A DNA stretch of 64,000 bases from Streptomyces sp. OR43 (GTDB lineage: Bacteria; Actinomycetota; Actinomycetes; Streptomycetales; Streptomycetaceae): assembly GCF_008042275.1 (NCBI RefSeq), contig NZ_RDBK01000008.1, positions 339,176 through 403,175 on the forward strand. Reading direction: 5' to 3'. The notes under the pieces were generated by a model, which worked only from the letters and a program-made list of their open reading frames with translations, was not told where the DNA came from and ran no database searches. Below, piece after piece: positions 44,209 through 54,396 of the stretch (its first letter is position 1; every line of letters begins with the position of its first letter). Made by a program: the position numbers and the translations under genes.

Positions 44209-44829
44209 ATGGAACCCGTGCCCCATGCGAACACGAACCTCCGCCGCGCCCCCGTTCAGCAGCGCAGCGCCGAGCGCCTCGCCCGGATACTCGACGCCTG
44301 CGCCGAACTCCTCGACGAGACCGGCTACGAGCAGCTCTCCACCCGGGCCGTGGCCGTGCGCGCCGGAGTCCCCATCGGCTCCGTCTACCGGTTCTTCTCC
44401 AACAAGCGGGCCCTGGCCGACGCGCTGGCCCGCCGCAACCTGGACAGCTACGCCGAGCGCATCACCGCCCGGCTGGCCGCCCTCCCGGCCGGCGACTGGC
44501 GCCGCGCCATCGACGCCGTGCTCGACGAGTACCTGGCGATGAAGAGCTCCGTCCCCGGCTTCTCCCTCATCGACTTCGGAGCCCCCGCACCCGACGGCGA
44601 CCCGGCCGACGACGCCAACCAGCGCGTCGCGGGCCGGCTCACCGAACTGCTCGCCGGCCATCTGGACCGCGAACCCGACGACGCTCTCCTGCGGTCCATC
44701 CTGGTCTGCGTGGAGGCCGCCGACGCCCTCCTCCAACTCGCCTTCCGCGCCGACCCGTCCGGCGACCGGGCCATCGTCGCCGAGACCAGGGTGCTGCTCC
44801 GGGCCTACCTCGCGCGCGTACTGGAATGA
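44209..44829 (+). CDS. TetR/AcrR family regulator
   Basis: 206 residues. HTH: RLARILDACAELLDETGYEQ, LSTRAVAVRAGVPIGSVYRF, FSNKRALADALA. The C-terminal ligand domain is helical and Ala-rich. It follows the membrane protein gene by 80 bp on the same strand, so it may be co-transcribed and control that operon. Start choice ATG 44209 is moderate; no strong ribosome site is seen. Confidence 0.9.
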   Translation: MEPVPHANTNLRRAPVQQRSAERLARILDACAELLDETGYEQLSTRAVAVRAGVPIGSVYRFFSNKRALADALARRNLDSYAERITARLAALPAGDWRRAIDAVLDEYLAMKSSVPGFSLIDFGAPAPDGDPADDANQRVAGRLTELLAGHLDREPDDALLRSILVCVEAADALLQLAFRADPSGDRAIVAETRVLLRAYLARVLE

Positions 44830-44851
44830 GACCGCGCGCCGCGACGAGACC

Positions 44852-44915
44852 GGCCCGAGCGGTATCGACTCCGGGCCGAGCCCTATCGGCCCCGGGCCGA
44901 GCCGTATCGGCCCCG
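44852..44915. repeat. Three tandem 21-22 bp repeats in a convergent spacer
   Basis: Units 44852-44873, 44874-44894 and 44895-44915, of the type GGCCGAGCCSTATCGGCCCCG. The GGGCCGA...TCGGCCC pattern makes each unit partly self-complementary, so it may also act as a terminator between the TetR and GNAT genes. Confidence 0.7.
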
Positions 44916-44928
44916 GTTCGCGTGCGCC

Positions 44929-45795
44929 TCAGGTGAACCGGTACCCGGCGAAGTCGGCGAGGTGGACGTATCCGAGCCGCTGGTAGAGGGCGTTGCTCGT
45001 GGGGTTGTCCGGGTCCGTGAACAGGACGACCTCCGACGCGCCCGCGGCCAGCGCGGTCCGGCTCGCCTCGGCCGTCACCGCACCCGCGTAACCGAGGCCC
45101 CGAAGGCGGGCCGGGGTGTAGACCGGGTCCACCCGGACCATCCCGCCGATGACGGAGGTCGCGGCCGCCATGGAGACGGGTCTGCCGTCAGGGGTCTCCC
45201 AGAGCGTGAAGTGCCTGTCGCCGAAGCGCGAGTCGCCCCAGGAACCGGCGTCGATCAGGTCGATGGAGCGCTGCTCCCCGACATCGACACAGAACGCGCG
45301 GCACCAGCGCACGACGTGCTCATGGTCCTCCCTGCCCGCGGCGCGTCCCTGGCCTTCCGGGCTCGGCTGCGGCGGGGTGAGCGTGCCGAGGCGGTAGAGA
45401 CGCGTCCGCCAGAAGGGCACGGGTACCGCGCCCGTATGCCGCTGCCACGACTCGGCGAAAGCGGCGGCGGTGTCGCGGTCCGCGATGACGTGGGCGGGCG
45501 AGTGGCCGAGGCCGGCCAGGCGGGCGGCGAGGGCGTCGGTCTGCTCGGCGGAGAGGGAGGTGAGACCCAGGCGGCCGTACGGAGTCAGGTGGAACACCGC
45601 GCGGACACCGCTCCCCGACTCCAGGCGGCCGAAGACCGGAGCTTCGCCGTCCTGCCCGGCCACCGCGCGCAGCCGCAGCTTCTCGATGTCCGTCAGCGGA
45701 GTGTTGTGCAGAGCGGGCCGCGAGCGGAGGAAGTCCCCGGCTCGGGCGAGGAAGTCGTCGACGTCGTCAGTGAGGTGCCAGTCATCCGGGCGCAT
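44929..45795 (-). CDS. GNAT family N-acetyltransferase
   Basis: 288 residues. The C-terminal GNAT module is clear: VDPVYTPARLRGLGYAGAVT (acetyl-CoA loop R-x-x-G-x-A), EVVLFTDPDNPTSNALYQRL and GYVHLADFAGYRF. The N-terminal 140 residues contain a degenerate first module. ATG 45795 starts at RPDDWHLTDDV; the ribosome site is weak, so a few residues of uncertainty remain. Substrate unknown. Confidence 0.85.
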   Translation of the reverse strand: MRPDDWHLTDDVDDFLARAGDFLRSRPALHNTPLTDIEKLRLRAVAGQDGEAPVFGRLESGSGVRAVFHLTPYGRLGLTSLSAEQTDALAARLAGLGHSPAHVIADRDTAAAFAESWQRHTGAVPVPFWRTRLYRLGTLTPPQPSPEGQGRAAGREDHEHVVRWCRAFCVDVGEQRSIDLIDAGSWGDSRFGDRHFTLWETPDGRPVSMAAATSVIGGMVRVDPVYTPARLRGLGYAGAVTAEASRTALAAGASEVVLFTDPDNPTSNALYQRLGYVHLADFAGYRFT

Positions 45796-46162
45796 ACTCC
45801 ATGATCCCGCAGGCCCCACGCCGGCCGTTCGTTCCGTACATCCCTCGGGGTGCGCCCTCCGCGCTGCCGGTCCGAAGCCCGCCATGCGGTCCTGTCGTCG
45901 GCGAGGTGCGCACGCCCCGCTGACCGAACGGCCGATCTCGACGAGGCCGGGGAGTTCCTTCGGGCGCCCCTCCACGACGCAAGCCGCTGACTTCCGTCCG
46001 GAGTCCTCCGTTCGGACGGCCACCCGGAGTCCTCCCGTTCGGGCACCCACCCGGAGGCCAACCTTCTCCTCCCGGCACCTCCCCAGCATGCGTACCGGTC
46101 GGTATGCTCGGCCGTGCTTGCTCATGTCCGCGCGCCACCGCTGCCGCCGCCCGGGAGGGCCC
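45796..46162. other. 367-bp intergenic region with tandem repeat
   Basis: No gene supported. A 26-27 bp unit (CGGAGTCCTCC-GTTCGG...CACC) is repeated at 45999-46024 and 46025-46051, with a third partial copy to 46059. A palindrome at 46090-46107 is listed separately. Promoters for the GNAT and oxidoreductase genes should lie here. Confidence 0.5.
46090..46107. promoter_or_regulatory. TetR-type palindrome before molybdopterin oxidoreductase
   Basis: GCGTACCG-GT-CGGTATGC is an 8-bp inverted repeat with one mismatch, 55 bp before the start codon. The TACCGGTCGGTA core resembles many TetR operators. The cognate regulator is not known; the TetR gene at 44209 is the nearest candidate. Confidence 0.5.
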
Positions 46163-48415
46163 ATGCCGCACGACCCCAGCAGCTCCCGTACCGCCCTGCG
46201 CATCTGCCCCCTCTGCGAGGCCACCTGCGGGCTCACCCTCACCATCGAGGGGACCAGGGTCACCGGCGCCCGTGGCGACCGGGAGGACGTGTTCAGTAAG
46301 GGGTTCATCTGCCCCAAGGGCGCCTCCGTCGGCGGTCTCGACGAGGACCCCGACCGGCTGCGCACCCCGCTGGTCCGCAAGGACGGCGTGCTGACCGAGG
46401 CGAGCTGGAGCGAGGCCTTCGACGCGATCGCCCGCGCCCTGCCGGCTCTCGCGCAGGAGCACGGGCCACAGGCCGTCGGCGTCGTCCTGGGCAACCCCAA
46501 CGTGCACACCATGGCCGGCGCGCTCTACCCGCCCGCCCTGCTCGCCGCCCTGCGCACCCGGGCGCTGTTCACCGCGAGCACGCTGGACCAGATGCCCAAG
46601 CACGTCTCCAGCGGACTGCTCTTCGGCGACCCGAACAGCATCCCGGTGCCGGACCTGGACCGCACCGACCACCTGCTGATGCTGGGCGCCAACCCCCTCG
46701 AATCCAACGGCAGCCTGTGCACCGCCCCCGACTTCCCCGGCAGGCTCAAGGCGCTGCGCCGCCGCGGCGGCAGCCTCACCGTCATCGACCCGCGCCGCAC
46801 CCGCACCGCGCGCCTTGCCGACCGGCACGTGGCCATCCGGCCCGGCACCGACGCCCTCCTGCTCGCCGCGATGGCGCACGTCCTGTTCGAGGAGAAGCTC
46901 ACCGACCCCGGCGCGCTCGCGGACCACGTCGAGGGGTTCGACGAAGTCGCCCAAGCGGTAAGCGACTTCACGCCCGAAGCCGTCGCCGCGGCCTGCGACG
47001 TGGACGCCGCGACCATCCGTACGCTCGCCCGGGAGCTGGCCGCCGCCCCCACCGCCGCCGTGTACGGCCGGATCGGCAGCTGCACCGTCGAGCACGGCAC
47101 CCTCGCCAGCTGGCTCGTCGACGTACTCAACGTCCTCACCGGCAACCTCGACCGCCCCGGCGGCGCCCTCTTCCCGCTCTCCGCGACCGCCCGGGCCCCG
47201 CGCCCCGCCGCCCCCGGCAAGGGGTTCGCCCTCGGACGGTGGACGAGCCGGGTCTCCGGGCACCCCGAGGCCAAGGGTGAACTGCCCATGTCCGCCCTGG
47301 CCGAGGAGATCGGCACACCGGGCGAGGGGCGGATCCGTGCGCTGATCGTCCTGGCGGCGAACCCCGTGCTCTCCGCCCCCGACGGCGACCGGCTCGACGG
47401 AGCGCTGGCCGACGGGCTCGACTTCATGGTGAGCGTGGACCCCTATCTCAACGAGACGTCCCGTCACGCGGACGTGGTGCTGCCCCCGCCGCCGCCCTCG
47501 CAGAGCGCCCACTTCGACTTCGCGTTCAACACCCTGGCCGTGCGCAACCAGGTCCGCTACACCCGCCCCGCCCTGCCGCTGGCCGAAGGCCTGATGGACG
47601 AGACCGAGATCCTCGCCCGGCTCGTCCTCGCCGTCTCCGGGACGCACGGCGCCGAGCCGGACGCCGTGGACACCGGCATCATCGACCGGGCCCTCGGCAA
47701 GGCGGTCGCCGACCCGCTCTCACCCGTCCACGGCCGGGACCCCGCCGGCCTCTGGGCCCAACTCGCCGGCCGCACCGGGGCGGAGCGGCGCCTCGACCTG
47801 ATGCTCCGCCTCGGCCCGTACGGCGAGGGCTTCGGCGCGGCCCCCGACGGGCTGAGCCTGGAGCGGCTGCTCGCCCACCCGCACGGCATCGACCTGGGCC
47901 CCCTCGCTCCCCGCGTCCCGGAAGTCCTCACCACCCGCAGCGGGCGCGTCGAACTGTTCCCCGCGCCGATCGCGGCCGATCTGCCGCGGCTGCGCCGCGC
48001 CCTCGACGGACGTACGGACCCCGAAGCGCTCGTCCTCGTCGGCCGCCGCCATCTGCGCTCCAACAACAGCTGGCTGCACAACGTCGCCTCGCTCCGCGGC
48101 GGATCGAACGTCTGCACCCTCCAGATCCACCCCGAGGACGCGGCCCGGCTCGGGCTGACCGATGGCGCATCCGCCACGGTCACGGCGGACGGCGGCGAGC
48201 TCACGGTCCCGGTCGAGGTCACCGACGGCGTACGGACCGGTGTGGTGAGCCTCCCGCACGGCTGGGGGCACAACCGGCCGGGCACCCGGATGTCCGTCGC
48301 CTCCGCGCAGCCCGGCGTCAACGTCAACCAGCTCCTCGACGGCAGCCGCCTCGACCCGCTCTCCGGCACCGCCGTGCTCAACGCCATCCCCGTCACCGTG
48401 ACACCTGCGCGTTGA
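46163..48415 (+). CDS. Molybdopterin (bis-MGD)-dependent oxidoreductase, DMSO reductase family
   Basis: 750 residues from ATG 46163 (GGGAGGG upstream). The N-terminal 4Fe-4S site is C15-x2-C18-x3-C22-x27-C50. MGD-binding blocks are present: LGANPLESNGS, VIDPRRTRTARLADRHVAIR, PGTDALLLAAMAHVLFEE, and the C-terminal GRRHLRSNNSWLHN, LPHGWGHNRPG and VNVNQL. There is no Tat signal, so it is probably cytosolic. No partner subunit is adjacent. The family covers formate dehydrogenase/nitrate reductase-like enzymes; substrate cannot be read. Confidence 0.92.
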   Translation: MPHDPSSSRTALRICPLCEATCGLTLTIEGTRVTGARGDREDVFSKGFICPKGASVGGLDEDPDRLRTPLVRKDGVLTEASWSEAFDAIARALPALAQEHGPQAVGVVLGNPNVHTMAGALYPPALLAALRTRALFTASTLDQMPKHVSSGLLFGDPNSIPVPDLDRTDHLLMLGANPLESNGSLCTAPDFPGRLKALRRRGGSLTVIDPRRTRTARLADRHVAIRPGTDALLLAAMAHVLFEEKLTDPGALADHVEGFDEVAQAVSDFTPEAVAAACDVDAATIRTLARELAAAPTAAVYGRIGSCTVEHGTLASWLVDVLNVLTGNLDRPGGALFPLSATARAPRPAAPGKGFALGRWTSRVSGHPEAKGELPMSALAEEIGTPGEGRIRALIVLAANPVLSAPDGDRLDGALADGLDFMVSVDPYLNETSRHADVVLPPPPPSQSAHFDFAFNTLAVRNQVRYTRPALPLAEGLMDETEILARLVLAVSGTHGAEPDAVDTGIIDRALGKAVADPLSPVHGRDPAGLWAQLAGRTGAERRLDLMLRLGPYGEGFGAAPDGLSLERLLAHPHGIDLGPLAPRVPEVLTTRSGRVELFPAPIAADLPRLRRALDGRTDPEALVLVGRRHLRSNNSWLHNVASLRGGSNVCTLQIHPEDAARLGLTDGASATVTADGGELTVPVEVTDGVRTGVVSLPHGWGHNRPGTRMSVASAQPGVNVNQLLDGSRLDPLSGTAVLNAIPVTVTPAR

Positions 48416-48439
48416 CCTGCGCGTGACCTCCGCGTTGAC
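48405..48439. repeat. Three tandem 11-12 bp repeats over a stop codon
   Basis: CTGCGCGTTGAC, CTGCGCGTGAC and CTCCGCGTTGAC follow one another across the oxidoreductase stop at 48413-48415. Small, possibly slippage-derived. Confidence 0.6.
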
Positions 48440-48558
48440 CTGGGGTTTTGCTCGTATTGCTCGCATGTCAACGTCTTGTTAACGCCATATGGCGCGCCCT
48501 AACGTCATCCGCACCGCCGGCTCCGGTGGGAGTTCAAGGGTGAACGATAGGTATCCAT

Positions 48559-49974
48559 ATGCTGACCATCCTCGGCTTTGCCATGATCGCGACCTTTCTG
48601 GTCCTGATCATGATGAAGAAGATGTCGCCGATCGCGGCGCTCGTACTGATCCCCGCCCTCTTCTGCGTAGCCGTGGGGAAGGGTGCGCATCTCGGCGACT
48701 ACGTCATCGAAGGCGTCGGCAATCTGGCGCCGACCGCCGCCATGCTGATGTTCGCGATCGTCTACTTCGGCGTGATGATCGACGTCGGGCTCTTCGACCC
48801 GATCGTCCGGGGCATCCTGCGCTTCTGCAAGGCCGACCCCATGCGGATCGTCGTGGGTACGGCGGTGCTCGCCGCGATCGTCTCGCTGGACGGTGACGGC
48901 TCCACCACCTTCATGATCACCGTCTCGGCGATGTATCCGCTCTACAAGCGCCTGAAGATGAGCCTGGTCGTGATGACCGGAGTCGCCGCCACGGCGAACG
49001 GCGTCATGAACACCCTGCCCTGGGGCGGTCCCACAGCCCGTGCCGCCACCGCCCTGAAGCTGGACGCGGGCGACATCTTCGTCCCCATGATCCCGGCGCT
49101 CGGCGTCGGACTGCTCGCCGTGATCCTGCTGGCCGTGGTCCTCGGCCGGCGCGAGCGCAAGCGGCTCGGCACCCTCACCCTCGACGGGCCCCGGACGGCC
49201 GTCCCCGTCACGGAATCCGAGCCGGTTCTCGTCGCCGCGGGCGGCGGCGACCGTTCGCGCAAGGGCACGGGCTCCGCCGGTACGGGCGGCACGGCGCCCG
49301 ACGAGGAGGCGGAGACCGGGGCCGACGAGGGCTTCAAGGGCCTCGACCCCCAACGCGCCACCCTGCGGCCGAAGCTCTACTGGTTCAACGCCGGTCTGAC
49401 CATCGCCCTGCTCACCGCGATGATCATGGAGCTGATGCCGATCCCGGTGCTCTTCCTCCTCGGCGCGGCCCTCGCCCTCACCGTCAACTTCCCCCACATG
49501 CCCGACCAGCGGGCGCGGATCGCGGCCCACGCCGACAACGTCCTCAACGTCTCCGGCATGGTCTTCGCCGCCGCCGTCTTCACCGGCGTGCTCACCGGCA
49601 CCGGCATGGTCGACCACATGGCCGACTGGCTCGTCGGCGCGATCCCGGAGGGCATGGGGCCGCACATGGCCCTCGTCACCGGCGTGCTGAGCATCCCGCT
49701 GACGTACTTCATGTCCAACGACGGCTTCTACTTCGGAGTCGTGCCCGTGCTCGCCGAGGCCGGAGCCGCCCACGGTGTCTCCCCGCTGGAGATCGCCCGC
49801 GCCTCCCTGGTCGGCCAGCCCCTGCACATGTCGTCCCCGCTGGTGCCCGCCGTCTACGTCCTCGTCGGCATGGCCAAGGTCGAGTTCGGCGACCACACCC
49901 GCTTCACCGTCAAGTGGGCCGCGCTCACCTCCCTGGTGGTGCTCGGCGCCGGACTCCTGTTCGGGATCATCTGA
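48559..49974 (+). CDS. Citrate:proton (metal-citrate) symporter, CitMHS family
   Basis: 471 residues with about 12 helices. Opens MLTILGFAMIATFLVLIMMK; contains IVSLDGDGSTTFMITVSAMY and PWGGPTARAATALKLDAGDI, and ends SIPLTYFMSNDGFYFGVVPV then GQPLHMSSPLVPAVYVLVGM, all CitMHS family marks. A charged cytosolic loop (about 195-265, EEAETGADEGFKGLDPQ) divides two halves. It imports citrate, usually complexed with Mg2+ or Ca2+, with protons. ATG 48559 is preceded by a weak ribosome site within GATAGGTA. The 143-bp spacer upstream shows no clear regulator site. Confidence 0.93.
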   Translation: MLTILGFAMIATFLVLIMMKKMSPIAALVLIPALFCVAVGKGAHLGDYVIEGVGNLAPTAAMLMFAIVYFGVMIDVGLFDPIVRGILRFCKADPMRIVVGTAVLAAIVSLDGDGSTTFMITVSAMYPLYKRLKMSLVVMTGVAATANGVMNTLPWGGPTARAATALKLDAGDIFVPMIPALGVGLLAVILLAVVLGRRERKRLGTLTLDGPRTAVPVTESEPVLVAAGGGDRSRKGTGSAGTGGTAPDEEAETGADEGFKGLDPQRATLRPKLYWFNAGLTIALLTAMIMELMPIPVLFLLGAALALTVNFPHMPDQRARIAAHADNVLNVSGMVFAAAVFTGVLTGTGMVDHMADWLVGAIPEGMGPHMALVTGVLSIPLTYFMSNDGFYFGVVPVLAEAGAAHGVSPLEIARASLVGQPLHMSSPLVPAVYVLVGMAKVEFGDHTRFTVKWAALTSLVVLGAGLLFGII

Positions 49975-49997
49975 GAGAGCTCCCGGACACACTGACC

Positions 49998-51269
49998 ATG
50001 ACCGACACCACCGGGCCCGGCCGGAACTGGCTGCTGCGCCTCGTCATCGCCTTCGCCTTCGCGCAGGGGGCGGTGTCGATGGCGCGGCCCGCCGTCTCCT
50101 ACCGGGCCCTGGCGCTGGGCGCGGACGAGCGGGCGATCGGCGTCATCACCGGCGTGTACGCGCTCCTCCCGCTCTTCGCCGCCGTACCGCTGGGGCGCCG
50201 GACGGACCACGGCAGATGCGCACCGCTGCTGCCGTTCGGCGTCGTCCTGATCGCCGGCGGCTGCGCCCTCAGCGGCCGGGCGGACTCCCTGACCGCGATG
50301 GCGGCCTGGAGCGGAGTCATGGGGCTCGGCCACCTCTGCTTCGTGATCGGCGCCCAGTCGATCGTCGCCCGCCAGTCCGCCCCGGCCGAACAGGACCGCA
50401 ACTTCGGCCACTTCACCATCGGCGCCTCCCTCGGCCAGCTCATCGGCCCGATCGCCGCCGGCTACCTGATCTCCGAACGCGACGGCGCCCTGGGCCGCAC
50501 CAGCGCGCTCGCCCTGATGGTCTCGGCCGCCGTCGCCGCGGTCTCCTTCACCTCGCTGTGGCGCATCGAGCACCGGGCGGCTCCCGCACGCCGCGGCAGG
50601 ACCCCGGCGGCCAAGGTGCCCGTGGGCGGCATTCTGCGGGCCCGCGGAGTCCCCGCCGGCATCTTCATCAGCCTCGCCGTGCTCTCCGCGACCGACATCC
50701 TCACCGCGTACCTGCCCGTCGTCGGCGAACACCGGGGCATCGCCCCCGCCACGGTCGGCCTGCTGCTGAGCCTGCGCGCCGCCGCCACCATCGCCTGCCG
50801 GTTGGTGATGACCCCGATGCTCCGGGTCCTGGGCCGCGCCGGCCTGCTCGCTTCCACCTGCCTGCTGGCGGGGCTGCTCTGCGCCGCCCTCGCCCTGCCC
50901 GTACCCGTGCCGGTGCTGGCGCTGATGCTCGCCGTTCTCGGATTCTGCCTCGGAGCCGGGCAGCCCCTGTCGATGACCACCGTGGTCCAGGCCGCCCCGG
51001 CGGCGGCCCGTTCCACCGCGCTCGCCCTGCGGCTGACCGGCAACCGGCTCGGCCAGGTGGCGACGCCCGCGGCCGCGGGACTCGTCGCCGGCGTGGCGGG
51101 AGCCGCGGCCCCGTTCGTGATGCTCGGCGCGCTGCTGATCGTGGCGGCCGGACTCGGCGCACGCGGCAGGGACGGCCGCGCACCGCGGCGGAGCGGGACC
51201 CCGGAACCGGACCGGGACGCCCCCGGGACCGGACCGGCGCGGGCCGGCCTCAACCGGAATCCCGCCTGA
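49998..51269 (+). CDS. MFS transporter
   Basis: 423 residues, 12 predicted helices. Opens GPGRNWLLRLVIAFAFAQGA; the loop between helices 2 and 3 reads PLGRRTDHGRC, the usual G-R-x-x-D-x-x-G form. ATG 49998 lies 23 bp after the citrate symporter stop, so co-transcription is likely. Substrate unknown; export is more likely than sugar uptake by sequence type. Confidence 0.9.
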   Translation: MTDTTGPGRNWLLRLVIAFAFAQGAVSMARPAVSYRALALGADERAIGVITGVYALLPLFAAVPLGRRTDHGRCAPLLPFGVVLIAGGCALSGRADSLTAMAAWSGVMGLGHLCFVIGAQSIVARQSAPAEQDRNFGHFTIGASLGQLIGPIAAGYLISERDGALGRTSALALMVSAAVAAVSFTSLWRIEHRAAPARRGRTPAAKVPVGGILRARGVPAGIFISLAVLSATDILTAYLPVVGEHRGIAPATVGLLLSLRAAATIACRLVMTPMLRVLGRAGLLASTCLLAGLLCAALALPVPVPVLALMLAVLGFCLGAGQPLSMTTVVQAAPAAARSTALALRLTGNRLGQVATPAAAGLVAGVAGAAAPFVMLGALLIVAAGLGARGRDGRAPRRSGTPEPDRDAPGTGPARAGLNRNPA

Positions 51270-51402
51270 CACTTACGTCTCCGCAGCCCCAGTACGGCGC
51301 AACCTTTGCGCGAGTCATTCCCTCACCCTGCGCAGTGGGTTAATTTCAGGCCACTGCTGCCGCTCCCCACCGCTCCACCTTCATCCTCCCGGGCGGAACC
51401 AC

Positions 51403-52761
51403 ATGACTCGCGCCATCATTCTGAACAACGTAAGCAAGGCCTACGGACGCTCCACGCGTGCCGTGGACCGCGTCTCGCTCTCCATCGACCCGGGCGAGTT
51501 CGTCGTCCTGCTGGGCCCTTCGGGGTGCGGCAAATCGACCGTGCTCCGCATGATCGCCGGCCTGGAGGACGTCACCGAGGGCGAGATCCTGCTCGACGGT
51601 GAACCGGCCAATCACCTGACCCCCCGCGAACGCGGCATGGCCATGGTCTTCCAGAACTTCGCGCTCTACCCGACCATGACCAACCGGGCCAACATCGGTT
51701 TCCCGCTGAAGCTGGAGAACCCCCGCCAGGACCACAACGAGCGCATCGAGAACACGGCCAGGATGCTCGGCATCGAGAGCGTCCTGGACCGGCTGCCCGG
51801 CCAGCTCTCCGGTGGCGAGCGCCAGCGGGTCGCCATGGGCCGCGCCATCTCGCGCCAGCCCTCGGCCTTCCTCATGGACGAGCCGCTCTCCAACCTCGAC
51901 GCGAAGCTCCGCAACCACCTGCGGGCCGAGATATCCCAGCTCACCAAGGAACTCGGCGTCACCACGGTCTACGTGACGCACGACCAGGCCGAGGCGATGT
52001 CGCTGGGCCACCGGGTCGCCGTGATGCGCGGCGGGGTCCTCCAGCAGGTGAGCCCGCCTCGCGAGGTGTACTCGCTGCCGGAGAACGTGTTCGTCGCCGC
52101 GTTCATCGGCACTCCGCGGATCAACCTGCTCCAGGCCGTCGTCCACGCGCCGCTGGAGGGCCGGATGTCGATCGACCTCGGCCGCCAGCGTCTCCCGCTG
52201 CCCGAGCCCCTGAGCCCCGACCACCAGTTGCTGCGGATCCAGCAGGGCCGGCGCATCATTGTCGGACTGCGCTCCGAGGCGGTCCGGATCGCCCCGCCCA
52301 GCCAGGCCCGTCCCGGCGAGGTCGCGCTCAGCGGCATCGTCGAGCACGTCGAGTACCAGGGGCACGAGGCGCTCGTCCACCTCAACACGGGTTCGCAGCC
52401 CGCTGTGGTGCCGGACCTCGAATCGGCCCGCCCGGACCGCGGCACCGTACGCAGGCGCCGCGGCGGCCAGGGCGGGACCGGTGTCCTGGAGCGCCTCAGG
52501 GAACGCGCCACCGGACTCACGGGATCGTCCGTCGCCGTCCTCGACGACCCCGCAACCGACCCGCTTCCGCCGGGCGTGCACAGCCCCGACCGCCCCGCGG
52601 TCACCTCCAGCGACCTCGTCGTCCGCACGGGTCCGGACATGCGGCTGCGCACCGGCGGCCAGGTCCCGCTCCTGGTGGACCTGGCGCACCTGTACGTCTT
52701 CGACCACCAGGGCCGCCGGATCTGCCCACTGCCCAAGGACGTTCCCGGCCTGGAGGTGTAG
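51403..52761 (+). CDS. ABC transporter ATPase of the MsiK/UgpC/MalK type
   Basis: 452 residues. Walker A GPSGCGKST, Q-loop VFQNFALYPTM, signature LSGGERQRVAMGRA, Walker B FLMDEPLSNLDAK, H-loop VYVTHDQAEAM. A TOBE regulatory domain follows from about 240, and a long unusual C-terminal part contains an Arg-rich linker near 355. No permease or binding protein is adjacent, so like MsiK it may serve several sugar importers; this is inference. Confidence 0.92.
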   Translation: MTRAIILNNVSKAYGRSTRAVDRVSLSIDPGEFVVLLGPSGCGKSTVLRMIAGLEDVTEGEILLDGEPANHLTPRERGMAMVFQNFALYPTMTNRANIGFPLKLENPRQDHNERIENTARMLGIESVLDRLPGQLSGGERQRVAMGRAISRQPSAFLMDEPLSNLDAKLRNHLRAEISQLTKELGVTTVYVTHDQAEAMSLGHRVAVMRGGVLQQVSPPREVYSLPENVFVAAFIGTPRINLLQAVVHAPLEGRMSIDLGRQRLPLPEPLSPDHQLLRIQQGRRIIVGLRSEAVRIAPPSQARPGEVALSGIVEHVEYQGHEALVHLNTGSQPAVVPDLESARPDRGTVRRRRGGQGGTGVLERLRERATGLTGSSVAVLDDPATDPLPPGVHSPDRPAVTSSDLVVRTGPDMRLRTGGQVPLLVDLAHLYVFDHQGRRICPLPKDVPGLEV

Positions 52762-52776
52762 GCAGACGGCACACCC

Positions 52777-52819
52777 GGGCCCGCCCGCCGCTCGCCTCCC
52801 CTGAGCGACGGGCGGGCCC
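52777..52819. terminator. Hairpin terminator after ABC ATPase
   Basis: 17-nt arms (52777-52793 and 52803-52819) with one mismatch and a 9-nt loop, 15 bp after the stop. Confidence 0.85.
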
Positions 52820-52883
52820 CGGCACGTGAGGGGCGTCTCCGGCGGGGCGGCCCGGGCACGTGACGGACGTCTCTGGCGCCGGA

Positions 52884-52902
52884 AAACTAACGGCGCTAGT
52901 TT
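52884..52902. promoter_or_regulatory. TetR-type operator before aldehyde dehydrogenase
   Basis: AAACTAACGGCGCTAGTTT: a perfect 6-bp inverted repeat AAACTA/TAGTTT with a 7-bp spacer, 46 bp before the start codon. A near-identical site precedes the acyl-CoA dehydrogenase at 58149. Confidence 0.75.
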
Positions 52903-52948
52903 AGGGCGCGGACGACCTCGTCCGTCACCGCGTCCGGGAGGAACAGCC

Positions 52949-54343
<1,395 letters not shown>

Positions 54344-54396
54344 ACCGCCCGCCCAGCCCACCGAGTCCGCGCCCCCGATCAGCAAGGAGCCAGTCC

